From contig WUJK01000001.1 in NCBI GenBank assembly GCA_011317545.1, positions 2,523,001-2,587,000 on the forward strand: a DNA stretch of 64,000 nucleotides, read 5' to 3'. Both the position numbers and the translations under genes were made by a program. The notes beneath the pieces were generated by a model. It saw only the letters and a list, made by a program, of their open reading frames with translations, did no database searches and had not been told where the DNA came from. Shown piece by piece: positions 46,007 through 58,395 of the stretch. Origin of the DNA: Coniella vitis. Taxonomy: Eukaryota; Ascomycota; Sordariomycetes; Diaporthales; Schizoparmaceae. Position 1 is the stretch's first letter; every line of letters starts with the position of its first letter.

Positions 46007-46649
46007 CGTGAAGGAGATCAATGTCCACAGCAAGGCTTCGGATGCAGGACCTCCAATTCGATTCGTCAGTAACCGCTGCTGGCCCATCCGCGAGGCGCAT
46101 AAGGGCAAGGTCTTGCACGATATAGTGCAAAGATATAGGCAGATATTCTGGTGCGGTAATTATAGCAAGGCTGTTGCCCTTTGAGAACTCCAATGAGTTT
46201 GGATTTCTTGCAATCATGTGATTAAGGATGCTCCGCAAGAATGAAGAATGGACAAGGGCAGCCACAGCACATAAGTGTTTATCGTGAGAGACGTGGGTGT
46301 AAAATCATTTGCCTTCTGTTGATGTTTATGTGATGTAATCCGCAACGCCGACTCGAAATCCCTAATTGAAACCCTGAACGATATCCCAACGAAAGATTTG
46401 GGATGAAGGTGCACCAGCCGCCCATCGTTGGCTGACCCATGAATAATCACTCAAACCTCATCTGTCCTATTCAGTCGTAGTCCAGCTGCTGGCATCCGCG
46501 GCCATGAGTTTGGCCCGGTGCCCAGACACTCAATTACCATCTCATCGAGTCTAGCATGGTCCACTAGTAACAGGCACGAGGCGCTCATCATGTATCTCGG
46601 CTTGGCGTGACTGTACCGAATCCGTCGATGCGCCCTGGAGCAACTACAC
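46007..46649. other. Convergent 3' spacer
   Basis: 643 bp between two converging genes. Nothing recognised apart from expected 3' UTRs. Confidence 0.55.
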
Positions 46650-47628
46650 CTAGTTGTCGCCGCCAAAGCGCTTGGCGCGGGCCTCTGCCTTCTTCTTCTC
46701 TGTGGCATCACTGAGGATGTGACCACCACTCCGAGTAGGATCGCGGCGGCCGCCGCCGCTGCCGCCGCCGCCCCGGCGGGCACCCCGCGAGCGGTTGTTG
46801 TGACGGCCTCGTCCATTACGGTTGTCAAAGTGCTGTCTCTTTCCTCCGTGGTTGCCATCATCTGCACGGTCACGGCCGCGCTTGGGACGGCGCTCAGGGA
46901 GGGCCTCATCAAGACCCTTGGGCACGACAGTGGTGTCTGTACCAAAACGCTTGGCACGTTCAGCCTTTCTTGCCTCTTCCGTGTCATTTTCAACGGTGAT
47001 GCCAAATCTCTTGGCGCGGTCATCTCTCTTCTTTTGCTCCGCTTCAGCTTCGGTGGCACTCAGGCCCAGTGCGAAGGATGAGGGTTCGGCTTTCTTGTCT
47101 GCTTCTTCTGAGGCTCCGGTCGTCGTCTCAGCAGTTGCCGCTGTTGAAGTTGTGTCGACTTGAGCAGGCGCATCAGCGGCGGCAGGTGCTGCTGCCTCCT
47201 CGACGGGCTCAGCTTGGGTCTGGGCGGCTGCGGACTCGGTAGAGGCTGGAATTTCCTGCGCAGTAGCTGGAGGAGCTGCATCCGCCGCGGTAGGCTTTGG
47301 GTCGTCTTTCTTGGGCGTGACGGCGGCATCCTTAGTGTCGTCATCATCCCAGTCAATTACATCCTCAGCTTGGCCTGGAAAAGTGCGAGAACTGGTAAGC
47401 TTTCTTTCGCCGCAAGGGAGAGAGGTAAGGAGGAAGCGCGAAAACATCGAGAGTCGAGCGATGGGTTTGCGTTGGGCGCTAGCGATAGCGAAAGGCGTTT
47501 GGAGACGTACTCTTGTCGTGTTCCTGCAAGCGCGCGATGAGGTCGGCCTTGTTGCCAGACTGTGGAAGACTGCGCTCCGAGAGAAGCTTCTTCAGGTCAG
47601 GGACCTTGAGAGACGCGTAGTCGGTCAT
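46650..47628 (-). CDS. THO1: Tho1/SARNP-like SAP-domain RNA-binding protein
   Basis: Exons 47628..47511 and 47374..46650 encode 280 residues. The first 39 residues are a SAP motif (YASLKVPDLKKLLSERSL, then GNKADLIARLQEHDK), which binds DNA or RNA. Exon 2 begins with DVIDWDDDD, then an Ala/Pro/Glu/Thr-rich linker. Three repeats of the type KRFGI/KRFGT/KRFGG follow, with KKKAEARAKRFGG at the C-terminus; this is the Tho1/MOS11 C-terminal signature. An Arg/Gly-rich stretch (RGARRGGGGSGGGRR) precedes it. Yeast Tho1 and human SARNP/CIP29 act in mRNP assembly and mRNA export with the DEAD-box helicase Sub2/UAP56. The intron separates the SAP exon from the rest. The symbol rests on domain order. Confidence 0.88.
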
Positions 47629-48915
47629 TGTCGCTACTGCAAAATCGAATCAAGAAGCCAATGTCACAGCGACGAGAAGAAGATCGAGAGAGGGGAAAAA
47701 AAATGTAGAAGTCACGCGCGAGTTTTTGTGATAAGCGTGGTCGCGAGCAAAGAGTGATGAGGTTGGAAGGAAGACGAGGATGCAGAGCGTCTGACGGCGT
47801 GAAATGCGCGATGGTTGAGGGTTGGCGGAACGGAGGGAGCCAGGGAGCAGGAGCTTGCCTGCTTGCTGTTCGTGCTGCTGCGGATTTGCGTCAACTGCGA
47901 CTTTAGCGCCCCGTTAGAACAATAAGACACAGGATTAACAATATGCATGTCATATTATTGTAGCGGGTTCTATCAAGCTGCAGGGGCCGCAAGGACCACT
48001 TGGACGCTCCATTAGCTAGACCGTCTACCTGCCGTTTCGGGCAATGGCGACAGCTTTTCGCAGCTTCTTATTGGTGACCTTCTTGACTTACTTAAGTTGC
48101 TGGGCCAAGGGCGAAGAGACGTTCACCACTATGTACAGTGAGTCCAAGTTGCACAGATAAATTTATGAACAAGGCTTCTATTATCGTCACTGTGACTGAG
48201 CCCGCTGAAGGCTCTTTGCAGCGGTTATTCATTAAATCAGTGTGGCATGAGAATTGAGAACAAATGCGGGCGGCGCCATATGTCTAAATTGGGCAATAAG
48301 TGATTGCGGGGAAACTGAGCAGTGGTAAGCAATAAAGCGGGAATTTCACTCTTTAGATATCGTACGCCATATGGCGGCAAACGGTCGGAAAGCGCCGAGT
48401 GGGAGTATCATGAAACAAATATTGGCGAGTTTTGGTAGCGTTCACTCGTCCCAAGGCTGCACGATTCAGTATCTCGTACCTGATCGCCGCTGGTGACTGG
48501 TGGAGGCTCAATATGAATGAAACAAGCATCAATGGATGCCTCTGTTTTCTTTTGAATCCATCCATGGGTGTATTATATGCAGCATACGTTGCGTAGAACT
48601 TCAAAGAGGTTCTCCAGGAACATGGCTGGAAAGTGTATTCTCACACTTAAGGATTGGTATGAGATGCGAGAATGAACAAGTACCAGCACAAAGGTATTCG
48701 CTGTTAAGTGAGTAGTAACTTAATTCCGTGTCAATCGAAATGATATTTCTAAATGGGCCGTTTACAAACCGGCAAGTGACCATGCATTGTAGTACGAAAA
48801 TGCGGTCGTTGGAAATCAATCCGAGGAGATACCTTTTGGTTTTCAAATCCTGATGCAACATGTCTGCATGAAGTATATGCACAGGCGCAAGCCGGTTCCC
48901 TCTACACGTTGCTCC
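47629..48915. other. Intergenic region, 1.3 kb
   Basis: Promoter of the Tho1-like gene and 3' end of the acetyltransferase gene, both on the minus strand. No other feature recognised. Confidence 0.5.
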
Positions 48916-49684
48916 CTAAGCTTTCGCAGCAATCTTCTTGATAAACACAGTCTCTGGTTCTCCCAGCAGGTCTATTTCGCCAACCTGCTCGTACCCAAGT
49001 ATGCTGTACAGTTTTGCGCCAGTAGGGCTGGCCACGAGATGGATGCTCTTGTGCTCCTTGGCAGCACATTCCTCTCCCCACTGCATGAGCAATCTAGCAA
49101 CGCCTTTACGTTGATGAGCAGGGTCCACGGCGAGCGTATCGAGATCTTGAAGCGTATATCAGCAAGGGCGTGGCACTGTAAACAGCTGCAAAGCTAAACA
49201 GGAGTCCGCTCAATGCAGATGAAGCAGACATCAAAGTGTAAGAAATGAAGCGTTCCTTACACCAAGCTCTTTTGAACTCCGCCTCCCCAAGAGCATCTTT
49301 GACGTTCTCCTGCAGTTTATTGACAATCGCCATAACATTCTCCCAAAGGTTAAAGTCTAAGCTGGGAGGTGCTTCAGCCTTGCGTTCCTCGCGTGTCTTT
49401 CCGGGCTCCGGAGGGTCCGGTGCGCTGTGCCAGCACGCAAAGCCCAATATTTCATCGGCTTCGTTGACAACTACTGGGTAGTATCGATTACGCTTCTTCA
49501 GCCCACGTTCGTAACACGCCTCATAGAACGCCGCCCCGGTTTTGTCGTCTGGGCTCGACTTGAGCTGTGGCGGGAACAGGGCCTCAATCAAAGGCCGGCC
49601 CCTGTGTGCGTTAAGAGTGATGTGGACCAGCGCGGGAATGTCAGACTTGCATGCCTCACGAATCTGAAACAAGGACGTAGCCAT
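48916..49684 (-). CDS. GNAT-family N-acetyltransferase
   Basis: Exons 49684..49261 and 49145..48916 encode 217 residues. The junction gives RAWYLDTLAVDPAHQRKGVA, the standard GNAT motif A with the acetyl-CoA pyrophosphate loop QRKGVA (about 153-158). It is followed by LLMQWGEECA and the motif B region LVASPTGAKLYSILGYEQVG. The N-terminal half (IREACKSDIPALVHITLNA) is the usual first strand and helices. The substrate cannot be told; many fungal members acetylate small molecules or amino sugars. Length is typical. The intron donor GTAAGG was chosen because only it restores motif A. Confidence 0.88.
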
Positions 49685-50759
49685 GGCTGTTTAACTTGAA
49701 GAAAGGCGGTCGAAAGCCGACAGTAGTGGCGAAAGTGTGAATATCAGACAGGGCTTGGTCGTTTGTTGGACACGAACAAAGGACGCGATCACAGTACTGG
49801 GTCGTAGAGGCAGTTATTTCTTGCAGTCGGCCCACAAAGCGCCATCTTCGAGAAGGCAGACGCCACCAGCCACGTGCCGCCCATTCGCGATAGTTGTTAG
49901 CTCATATTGTAGGCATGCGCGGCAGGCTGACAGCTGCCACGTTACCGCGCATACATGTCAGACGAACAGGTACATTAAATCCAATAGGACGTGCCGTGCC
50001 CTTCCTATGCCATCGTGCTAGTGTCTACTTGCATTGAATAGACGTCGTAAGACTATCAGGCTCCGCCCGACACGGTCAGTGGCCCTCGAGAGAAAGCGAT
50101 CGAGGTGCGCGCAGCAAAGGAGTATTCCGAGTTTGTGCACGCATTCTGTGTGGTGGCAGATTGTCTCAACAAACATGTGGTTTGGAGGGAGAAAAAGAGA
50201 AGGTTGGACGGATTTGAAGTAAATATGGTGAAGGCGCTCATAAGGAGCCTCCAGGGCTGTTGTTGGTGGTCGGATCTATCCAGGTGAATGCCAGGGATTA
50301 GTGGTGGTTGCAAACGGCCACAAAGAAGTTCTTAGACCCTGTGACTGCCCTGAAATGGCAGCTGAAGGAGCAGTCAGTTGCCCTTGCCAGATGCTGCAGG
50401 GGGCCTGGGCAGGACCGATGCAGGCCCTTATCATCGGCATGCTAGGCCCCGACCCTAGTCTGCCCAGAGCCCCACCGTTCTGTTCATTTCGCCGCGCTCG
50501 ATCAACCTCCACCCAAAAGATTTGGTAGCCTGATCGACCAGCGCCACGCATCTGCGAACCGTCAACACTCTCCCCGTACCACTTAACATTTGCCAGCTCA
50601 CGCATGTACTGAAGCAGCAAGGTCATGGCGACGCGTGTCAGTACCAGTCCTGAACACGCCTAAGACTCGCAAGGCCGACGAGGCTCAAGTCTGCAGACTT
50701 GCGGCGCGACAGCCAATGGGACATCCATCCCCATTCCCATTCCTCTCCGTGTCCGACCC
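49685..50759. other. Divergent intergenic region, 1.1 kb
   Basis: Promoters of the acetyltransferase and the ubiquitin protease genes. No other feature recognised. Confidence 0.5.
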
Positions 50760-52940
50760 ATGATGCCATCATCAACATCCTCCAACCACCGGCGCTCCGA
50801 CTCCTTCCAAAGCCATTCCGTCTTCGGACTCTCCCAAGCCGACGCGAACTTGAGGGACTGGATCCTGCAGCCCGGTGTCCTCGTCTCCTTCCTTGCCATC
50901 TCCGCCACTGTCGGATACCAGATTGTCCAGAACAGAGCAGCCTTGCGCGGTCGCCCGCTCCCTACCATCGCCCAGCTGCTTTGGGACGCCACTATCTTCA
51001 TCATCCCCGCATACCTCCTCTACACGATCGATCGATGGGCCAATCCTTCTCTGTTCCCGGCCCCAATGCTCAAGCCACAGCCTACGACACACGCTGCCAA
51101 GAGCGATGCGTTGCGCCGTATTTTGCGCGTCGACCAGCCGGGCGGAATTGTGGCATCTGTATCCGAGGCGGGCAGGCGGGCATACACGAGCACTTTTTCT
51201 GGGCTCAAAAACAATACCTCAAGCCAGCCCGCCGGCCTCGGCAACTGGGACAACTCTTGCTTTCAGAACAGCGTGCTCCAGGGGCTGGCCTCGTTGAAGC
51301 ACCTCCCACAATACCTCGCAGGCTTGTATCCTGGGCAAACACCACCACCAAGCGGCGACACATCGACCACGGCAGGAGCATTGCGTGCTTTCTTTGCTGA
51401 TTTGAATGATGTTTCGAACAATGGCAAAACGTTGTGGACTCCGGGCGTGTTGAAGAATATGAGCACAATACAACAGCAGGACGCGCAGGAATATTTTTCA
51501 AAGCTCCTGGACCAAGTGGACAAGGATATAGAAAAAGCAGCCAAGGCCTCAGTAAAGCCACCGGGTATCGAGTTGGAGCTAAGTAAGGACGATGCGACGA
51601 CCAGTCAACACAGTGACGACAGTGGCTATCAGAGCATGCCCAGGCTTGCTAAGGTCGGCTCAGAGCTTGTCACCATCCGCAACCCCCTCGAGGGACTTGG
51701 GGCGCAGCGCGTTGCTTGCACAGCATGTGGTTATAGCGAGGGACTCTCAATGATTCCCTTCAACTGCCTGACGCTCAACTTTGAAATGGGCGTTGGCAAG
51801 TACGACCTCTATGAACTCCTTGACAACTACGTACAACTCGAGTTTATATCGAACGTTGACTGCATGAAATGTACTCTGCTGGAGTATCGCAAGGGCCTGC
51901 AGCAACTGGTGAAAGCCGTTCCTGCTGCAGCAGAAAGACTGTCGCTTGTCGAAGAAATGCTGGAAGAGGATCAGCTCGATGACGAGAGCTTCAAGAAGCT
52001 CAGAATACCTGGCGCAAAGAAGGCCATCTCAACAAAGACCAAACAGATTGCAATTGGAAGACCTCCACGCAGTCTGGTCATGCACATGAACCGTTCAGTT
52101 TTTGACCCGGCGACATTCCGGGCTTACAAGAATATGGCTGCTGTTCAGTTCCCAACGACCCTCGACTTGGGTCCTTGGTGTATCGGAAGTGCGCATGGCG
52201 TCAAAGTTCCACTGGAAGGCCGTAACAAAGCCGGTGATACCTTGCCTTCCACAAGCGAATCAAATGACGAAGAACGATGGGTTGTAGAAGCGACTGCCTC
52301 CATGGTTGCCGGTGACGCGCATCCATCCAGGATCTCGGGGCCAATCTATGAACTGCGTGCTGTGGTTACGCATTACGGGCGACACGAGAATGGCCATTAT
52401 GTCTGTTACAGGAAGCATCCAGTCAGACCGTCAAGCGGCACCGATAGCTCCGAGTCTCGGATTAAGGTAGACCAGACTGCAATCCCAGCAGACCAACACC
52501 ATTCACATGACATAGAGAACATTCACCAAGACAACGAGCCTGAGGTCAACACCCCAATATCGTCTTCAGAACATTTCGACGGCGAGGACGGGGATTCTCC
52601 ATGGTGGCGTCTTAGCGACGAGACCGTCTATCAAGTCAGCGAGCAGGACGTGCTTTCTCAAGGAGGTGTATTCATGCTGTTCTACGACTGTGTTGATCCA
52701 AACTCGATACTCGTCACTGCTGACGAAGCCGCGAACGCAGCAGTGGCAACAGCGGAAAATGATGTCCAGTCAGAACCATCTCCTGAGTGCGGGCGCAAGT
52801 CCCCTGCGTGGTCAGATGCCTCGGTCGCCACCTTTTACAACGCTTCTACGGATCAAACAGACGCTGCGTCGGAGTTTAGCTCGGCAACCCTGGCCGGAGA
52901 TCAAGAGGGAGACGAAGACCACGTGCCCTTGAAATCATAG
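50760..52940 (+). CDS. Membrane-anchored ubiquitin-specific protease (Ubp1/Ubp16/USP30-like)
   Basis: One exon, 726 residues. An N-terminal hydrophobic region (about 38-58 and 74-95) can anchor it in a membrane. The catalytic Cys box is GLGNWDNSCFQNSVLQGL with C167, the His box RHENGHYVCYRKH with H546, and the third residue lies in WWRLSDETVY (about D619). A CxxC pair (CTACGYSE) and CMKC form the usual USP zinc-binding finger. The N-terminal anchor followed by a USP core resembles yeast Ubp1 and Ubp16 and animal USP30, acting at the ER or outer mitochondrial membrane; which one is not resolved. The C-terminal 70 residues are acidic and disordered. Two adjacent ATGs open the frame. Confidence 0.9.
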   Translation: MMPSSTSSNHRRSDSFQSHSVFGLSQADANLRDWILQPGVLVSFLAISATVGYQIVQNRAALRGRPLPTIAQLLWDATIFIIPAYLLYTIDRWANPSLFPAPMLKPQPTTHAAKSDALRRILRVDQPGGIVASVSEAGRRAYTSTFSGLKNNTSSQPAGLGNWDNSCFQNSVLQGLASLKHLPQYLAGLYPGQTPPPSGDTSTTAGALRAFFADLNDVSNNGKTLWTPGVLKNMSTIQQQDAQEYFSKLLDQVDKDIEKAAKASVKPPGIELELSKDDATTSQHSDDSGYQSMPRLAKVGSELVTIRNPLEGLGAQRVACTACGYSEGLSMIPFNCLTLNFEMGVGKYDLYELLDNYVQLEFISNVDCMKCTLLEYRKGLQQLVKAVPAAAERLSLVEEMLEEDQLDDESFKKLRIPGAKKAISTKTKQIAIGRPPRSLVMHMNRSVFDPATFRAYKNMAAVQFPTTLDLGPWCIGSAHGVKVPLEGRNKAGDTLPSTSESNDEERWVVEATASMVAGDAHPSRISGPIYELRAVVTHYGRHENGHYVCYRKHPVRPSSGTDSSESRIKVDQTAIPADQHHSHDIENIHQDNEPEVNTPISSSEHFDGEDGDSPWWRLSDETVYQVSEQDVLSQGGVFMLFYDCVDPNSILVTADEAANAAVATAENDVQSEPSPECGRKSPAWSDASVATFYNASTDQTDAASEFSSATLAGDQEGDEDHVPLKS

Positions 52941-53911
52941 TGGGATGTTCTCGCCACTCCGCTTGTCAATTCATTCCTGGCTTTGGCATGTAAATGGTCG
53001 TATCCGGTGAAGACGTCGGTCGGTTTGGCATGACGATCCAAACCACACCGTTGCATTACAAAAACATACGTGGTCGATACCACAACTTTGGTGGGATGGG
53101 AAAAGCGCATCTTGTCTTGGGCGGAAAGCCATAGAGTGTTATTCAGCCTCATGTACTGCGGCGGAGGATTTGCATGGCGAGAACATACAAATATCGTTAG
53201 AATAACTACATAGCGTCGGCGTCTTGTGTTTTTATTTCCTCTTCGTTCTTTGGGTCTCGCGCAAACGCGTCGAACACTCCCTAATACGTCATTTGTTGCA
53301 TGATTTGCATGAGGACTAGAGTAGCGGCTTAAGAGAAAATCAATTTCAAGTATGCGTGTATCATTTGTAGAAGATATTTCGACATTCACTTTTTTGAACG
53401 TGAAAGCAGTTACACGTTGTCGGTAACGATACACAAGGGCGTTGCTCTAGAGATTGAACGCTGGAATGAACGAGAGCTCGAATGGAGCACAGCAGGTTGC
53501 ACGAACTGCGCAATTTCAAGTTGATGGAACGGGCAATTCATGTGAGTTGAAATAATGCCCAATGGCCTGTTATGGAATTCCATGGTCTTCCAGAAGTAGT
53601 AACTCATAATATAATGCCTTTTGCCCTGTGATGACGATGATGGACTCTGCGTGTCCGTGCCGAAAGATAAACGCTAGATTTGCGTCTTCCAACTTTAGTA
53701 CCTCGAATCGAAAACTATGCTGTAGCTTTAGGATTGTGAGACGCGGCCGTGCCATGTAAGACTGCCGCTTTTTTTTTTTTTTTTCCTTCCTACTTTCTCA
53801 TACCATGCTCAGATGCTACCCTTTCGGTGCGAGAATAATCACATCTTCGCCAAAGAAACAACAACTTTCGATGCCATTCCTTGCCCCTCCCACTCCCACC
53901 CAAACAAATCC
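52941..53911. other. Convergent 3' spacer, 1.0 kb
   Basis: Between the USP and P450 genes. Holds a T-run at 53769-53784. No coding frame supported. Confidence 0.55.
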
Positions 53912-54516
53912 TCACAGTGGTACCCTCCGTCGAAACAGCAATTGTGCGTTGGGATCCGGTGACTTGGTCATCATGAGAACCATGGACCGCGGCCTTGCCT
54001 GGCCCTTGGCAAGCTTCACTTGAAAATGCACGAGAAACCATGCCAGAATCATTTTGATTTCGTTGGATGCGAAAAAGCGGCCTGGACAGGCGGCTTTGCC
54101 AGCGCCGAAATTCATATTGTCGCTTATGCTGGTGAATTGATACTTGTTTGCGTTGCTGCTTGTGAGATTACGGTCGTCGTCGTTGTTGTTGTGGTGGTTG
54201 TGGTTGTGGTTGTGGTTGTTGTCATTATTGTTGCTGGTGTGTTGCCGCATGTTATAAAATCGCAACGGATCAAACGTCTCTGGGTCGGAATAAGTCTGCG
54301 CATCGTGCGCAAAGCCGCACAGCGGCGCGAGAAGCGTCGTCCCCGCGGGGAGGTGTGTCCCGTCGGACAAATCAATCGGCTGGCGCACTTTGCGGATAAA
54401 CGAGGTGACGTTGCCGCGGAGACGCTGGACTTCCTTGATGAAGCTGTCGAGTCTTTTGAGCTTGGCCATGGAGTCCTTTCTCGCCCAGCCGGTTGTTGTG
54501 ATGTTGTTGTTGTTGT

Positions 54517-54599
<83 letters not shown>

Positions 54600-55873
54600 T
54601 TGTTGTTGTTGACGACCACGGCGTCGTTCTCTGGGGTACTGTTGCTATCGCTCTGCAACACCGCAATGGCCTCTTCTCGCAACATCTCGGCAACGTCTGG
54701 ATGCGCGGCAAGATCATACATGCAGTCGACGAGCAGGTTGTTGGTCGTGTGGATGCTCGCGGCGCTCAGCAAGAGCTGCAGCTCGGCATGCGCGCGGAAA
54801 TCCGTGCGCTCGTGCGCGGGCAGGGTATCCAGCAGCCACTGGATAAAGTCGTCCGGCCGCTCGTAGCCAGGGCAATTCTCCATGTCGCGGAGCCGTTCCT
54901 CCAGCACGGGCGCCAGCATGGCTTGGGCCTTGTCCGTGTCCTGGCGGATCTTGGCCAGATCCGTGACCAGGTACTGGCCGACGGGCCGCAGCCACTTGGG
55001 GAAGAACTGCAGCTTCACCAGGGCCAGGAAGATGTGTACGGCGAAGTTGACCGATGTGTCCATCCAGGCTTCGTCGCGGCAGATGGAGGGGCCCACAAAG
55101 GCGCGGCCGCTTGTGCGGGCAACGCAGCGCAGACCGAAGGGGTGGAATTTGACGCGAGTCCAGGTTTTGCATTCGGGGAACTCGGAGGCGACCATGTACT
55201 CGATTTCGTCTTTGAGTTGGGGGATGAGGCGGGCGAGGTTCTGGGTGAGCTTTGTACGGATTAGGGTTGGGAGGAGGTCTTGGTGGCGTTCGGGGCAGAA
55301 TTTGGTGTATTTGCTCATGAGGGCCTGTGGAGATGTGTTAGAAACGCGTAGAAGGTGAAGAGCTTGAATACTCCAATGATCCTGAATTGGGAGCTACAAC
55401 AAAAGCCAAAGACCTGGACGTTTGCTAACCTCGCTCAGAGCTTCTCGTGCGCTGAGAACACTCTCGGGCAACGTCCTCAACTCGTTGATGATTCTTGCTG
55501 GAACAATGACCTGGAGACCCTCCGTCCCTTTGATTTGGTAGACTTGATCGTAGAACTGCTCATTGCGGGTCAGCAAACCGGATCTGGGTTCAAAAGAGAA
55601 TCACTGCCATAATTGCAGACAATGTGGGGGGGGGGGGGATATGCACACCTTCTGATACGAGTCTCGCACCAGTGTCTCGGCGTCAAAGTACCATTTAAAA
55701 ATTGAGGCCTTATAAAATGGCACATTCTTGACTTGTTTGGCTTTGGCCGCCTGAGCCGACTGGAAATACCATACAGCCAGCAATATCACGCTAATGGTCA
55801 CGTAGTAACTGAGATGCTGCGCTCGTACTACGACAGGCACCGCTTCAACGAGATTGATTGTTGTCGAGTCCAT
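53912..55873 (-). CDS. Cytochrome P450 with Asn/Ser and Asn/His repeat insertions
   Basis: Exons 55873..55649, 55558..55430 and 55324..53912 encode 588 residues; the first acceptor sits just after a TGCTGAC branch site. An N-terminal anchor (about 20-38) indicates an ER-bound class II P450. The K-helix ExxR is KEVQRLR (about 416-419) and the heme loop FGAGKAACPGRFFAS has Cys531. The sequence around it resembles the CYP68/ent-kaurene-oxidase-like fungal group. The I-helix reads ASIHTTN, without the acidic residue of the usual AGxD/ETT. Two low-complexity insertions are present: about 40 residues of Asn-Ser repeats (about 355-394) between the I and K helices, and an Asn-His-Asp run (about 480-503) before the heme loop. 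Substrate unknown; no biosynthetic cluster is adjacent. Confidence 0.86.
54175..54232 (-). repeat. Trinucleotide/hexanucleotide repeat coding for Asn/His
   Basis: GTT/GTG units on the plus strand encode the Asn-His-rich insertion of the P450. Confidence 0.85.
54502..54611 (-). repeat. (TGTTGC)n hexanucleotide array coding for Asn-Ser
   Basis: About 14 near-perfect TGTTGC units flanked by GTT units, all in frame within the P450 gene. Their 3n length keeps the frame when the copy number changes. Confidence 0.95.
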
Positions 55874-58371
55874 TCTGGTATGATAGAATGACTTGTCGGC
55901 AACGGGGGCACTGGGACAGCAGGCGTAGTCGGACGGCTGTGAGTGGGCGAGAAGGCTGGTATAACTTGGGGACTGACACATGACCACTGATTGTTTATGT
56001 CTCCAGATCGTATCGCGGTTGGTTGAGCGGGTAGAGTATCTCGCGAGGACTTGCCCAGGTCGACGGCCAGTCAAGGTGCAGCTCAGATCAGACTATGTTC
56101 TCTCGAGTACACAAGTGAGAAGGGCGAAGAAGAATCAAAGGAAAAGCCAAGACGTGAGACATCAACGTAAAAAGAGATGTCGCGAGGTTAATGTGCACAC
56201 TTTAGGCACAATGAGAGAACGTGGACATGAACGCTTCCATAAAATCCGAAGAGTTACCGGAGATGGAGTGTCTTTGCCAAAGCCGGAAACACAGTGAGCC
56301 GTTCCAAGGTTGGGATGACAGTGTACTATGTATATGCGCGGGAGGTGGAGGTGTAAGAGAAGGAAGAGGGTCAGAGCCGCAACTTGTACACGTTATTAGG
56401 AGGCTGCCAAATCGCGCCACTAAATCGGAATCATCCTGAAGTTGGACTGATATTCTAGGGCCTCGGTACAGCAAGAGATTTCCTTTCGCGATGAGAGCAC
56501 CGAATAAGCATACAAGGATCGATTGCACGCGGCAGGACAAACGAAAGAAGGGGGGGAGGCAAGTAGCGCGTGGGTGGGTTTCGCAACATCCGAGCGTTTC
56601 CCAAACCGAGTATCAAGATGGGAACCCGAGCCCAAGTGATCTTCCTCATTGCAACAGTACTTGCAAAACGCCAAAAGAATGCAGAGTAAGAAACGAGACC
56701 AAGCAGAGAGGAGTTGAAATGAGAGCAGAAGCAGATCAAGCACGGGAGAACTGTTGACAAAAGCTCGCAGCTGCTACACGACTCGTCTCCATCCGCGTCT
56801 CCCCTCCGTCTCCAAGTGCCATACACCATAGAAGCACGGCGAGCCGTGATACTGTCGGCAGCTTGGCATCGCTTCAGCTTATCATCGAAAAGGGTCAGCG
56901 ACCGGTGTTGCAGGGACCCCGTCTGCCCAATGAGGCTTGCGGAAAGGATCCGGCGAGTACACAAACGGACATCAGGCGTCTATACGGTTAGGTTGGAACT
57001 ACCGCTGTGGCTTGAGTTTCGTCGGTTTGGGGGCTGGCTTGCAACGGTTGGTGGGAAGAGTGCAAGAAGAGAGTCTTTTCCCTGGCCCTGGGTATCGAAC
57101 AGACATGCCATGTTGCAGATTTCAGTAGCATGAGACACGATGTCGCTGCCGCCTTGGTAAGTGAAACGGCGGCGGCCCCTGGCCACGGAGTCGGTATCAA
57201 GGACAGCCGCGTCTCGCTTGTTAGCCCAGCCTGCCAAACTTCTAAATGTCTTGGCGGCCACCCTCTTCTCTGAATAAAATGGCTGTGACGACTTCGTTGT
57301 TCTTTAACGGAGGATGCGAGTGTCGGTGGGAGTGTGCCAACAGTCCCCTGCATCAAATAGGGCCCTGTTTCGAGAGCCAAAGGCTCGAGCTCTGCATCTT
57401 TGACTCACTTGCGACTCTCACCTTTGAGGGCCATCTCTAAAGGGATGCTATTTCGACCTACCGCTCCTCGATTTCGCGCGACAACAGAAGAGTTTGGGCC
57501 TGGAAGGCAGTAAGTGCTGCTTGGATCCAAGCCACGATTTCCTCCAGAGGAACCGCTGTTGTCATTGGTGGTACGACATCGCACCGATGGAATCGCCTTT
57601 GCAAAAGGAAAACTGACAGTCATTCATCTCAAAAAGTGATGGTCTGGCTCACTGTCGTTCACTGGGTCTGGCGATAGCCGAGTATTAAGCCAATAGCAAA
57701 TTGCTTGCTTCGAGACGAAGTAACAATAAACTTTGTTACTATGCCGCTGACATCCCTTGGGCCTCTGCGTCTTCTCTTCCCCTCGGCAAGATCTAGTGCA
57801 GTTTATGGATTGCCAAGTCTGGCTTCTGCTTCCTCTGCCTTGGAACTGTTTATGAATCTGCCGCGTGGCTGTTCCGGGGACACAGAAAATGCTAGACCCA
57901 TCATTCGCACAACTGCTGGCGATCAGGCGTGCACGTACACAACGACTCAAAAATAGTCTCTCACCAATCCGCAATCCGAAAGTTGACATTCGCGCAAAAG
58001 CCTAGAAACTGGATGGGCAGTGTGTTTTAGTCGCGTCCAGGAGCGCGTGTGTGATCACAGTCGACTAGTACCACGACGCAGAAGAGGTCGCGAGATGGCG
58101 ATCAACGCTCCTTGTCCAAGTATCGACTCCGTGTGGGTGTCGATGTCACTGACTCCTTTTCAAGTTGCGTGTCGTCTTGGTCTTTTGATCCTGCGATGCC
58201 ATCATCAAGAGGGGCTGTTTCACAACGCACAACAATACGCAATGCTGCCAGCGTGTGTAACCCACCCTGACTATAGTAGTTGTAGGTACTATGTATAGGT
58301 AGTACCAAGTAGCTTGCTATCTTGCAGGAGTCAACGAGATTGCCGCCCCCACTACATAATAGGCATGGTCC

Positions 58372-58395
58372 AGATTGATCTTATCAGATCAATCT
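58372..58395. repeat. Perfect inverted repeat with GATA core, 9-bp arms
   Basis: AGATTGATC, spacer TTATCA (TGATAA on the other strand), GATCAATCT. The spacer contains a GATA-factor core. Confidence 0.75.

Noticed and set aside
54020..55264. 414-codon plus-strand frame with long Val/Ala repeats
   Set aside because: Antisense of the P450; its repeats are the mirror of the Asn-Ser codons.
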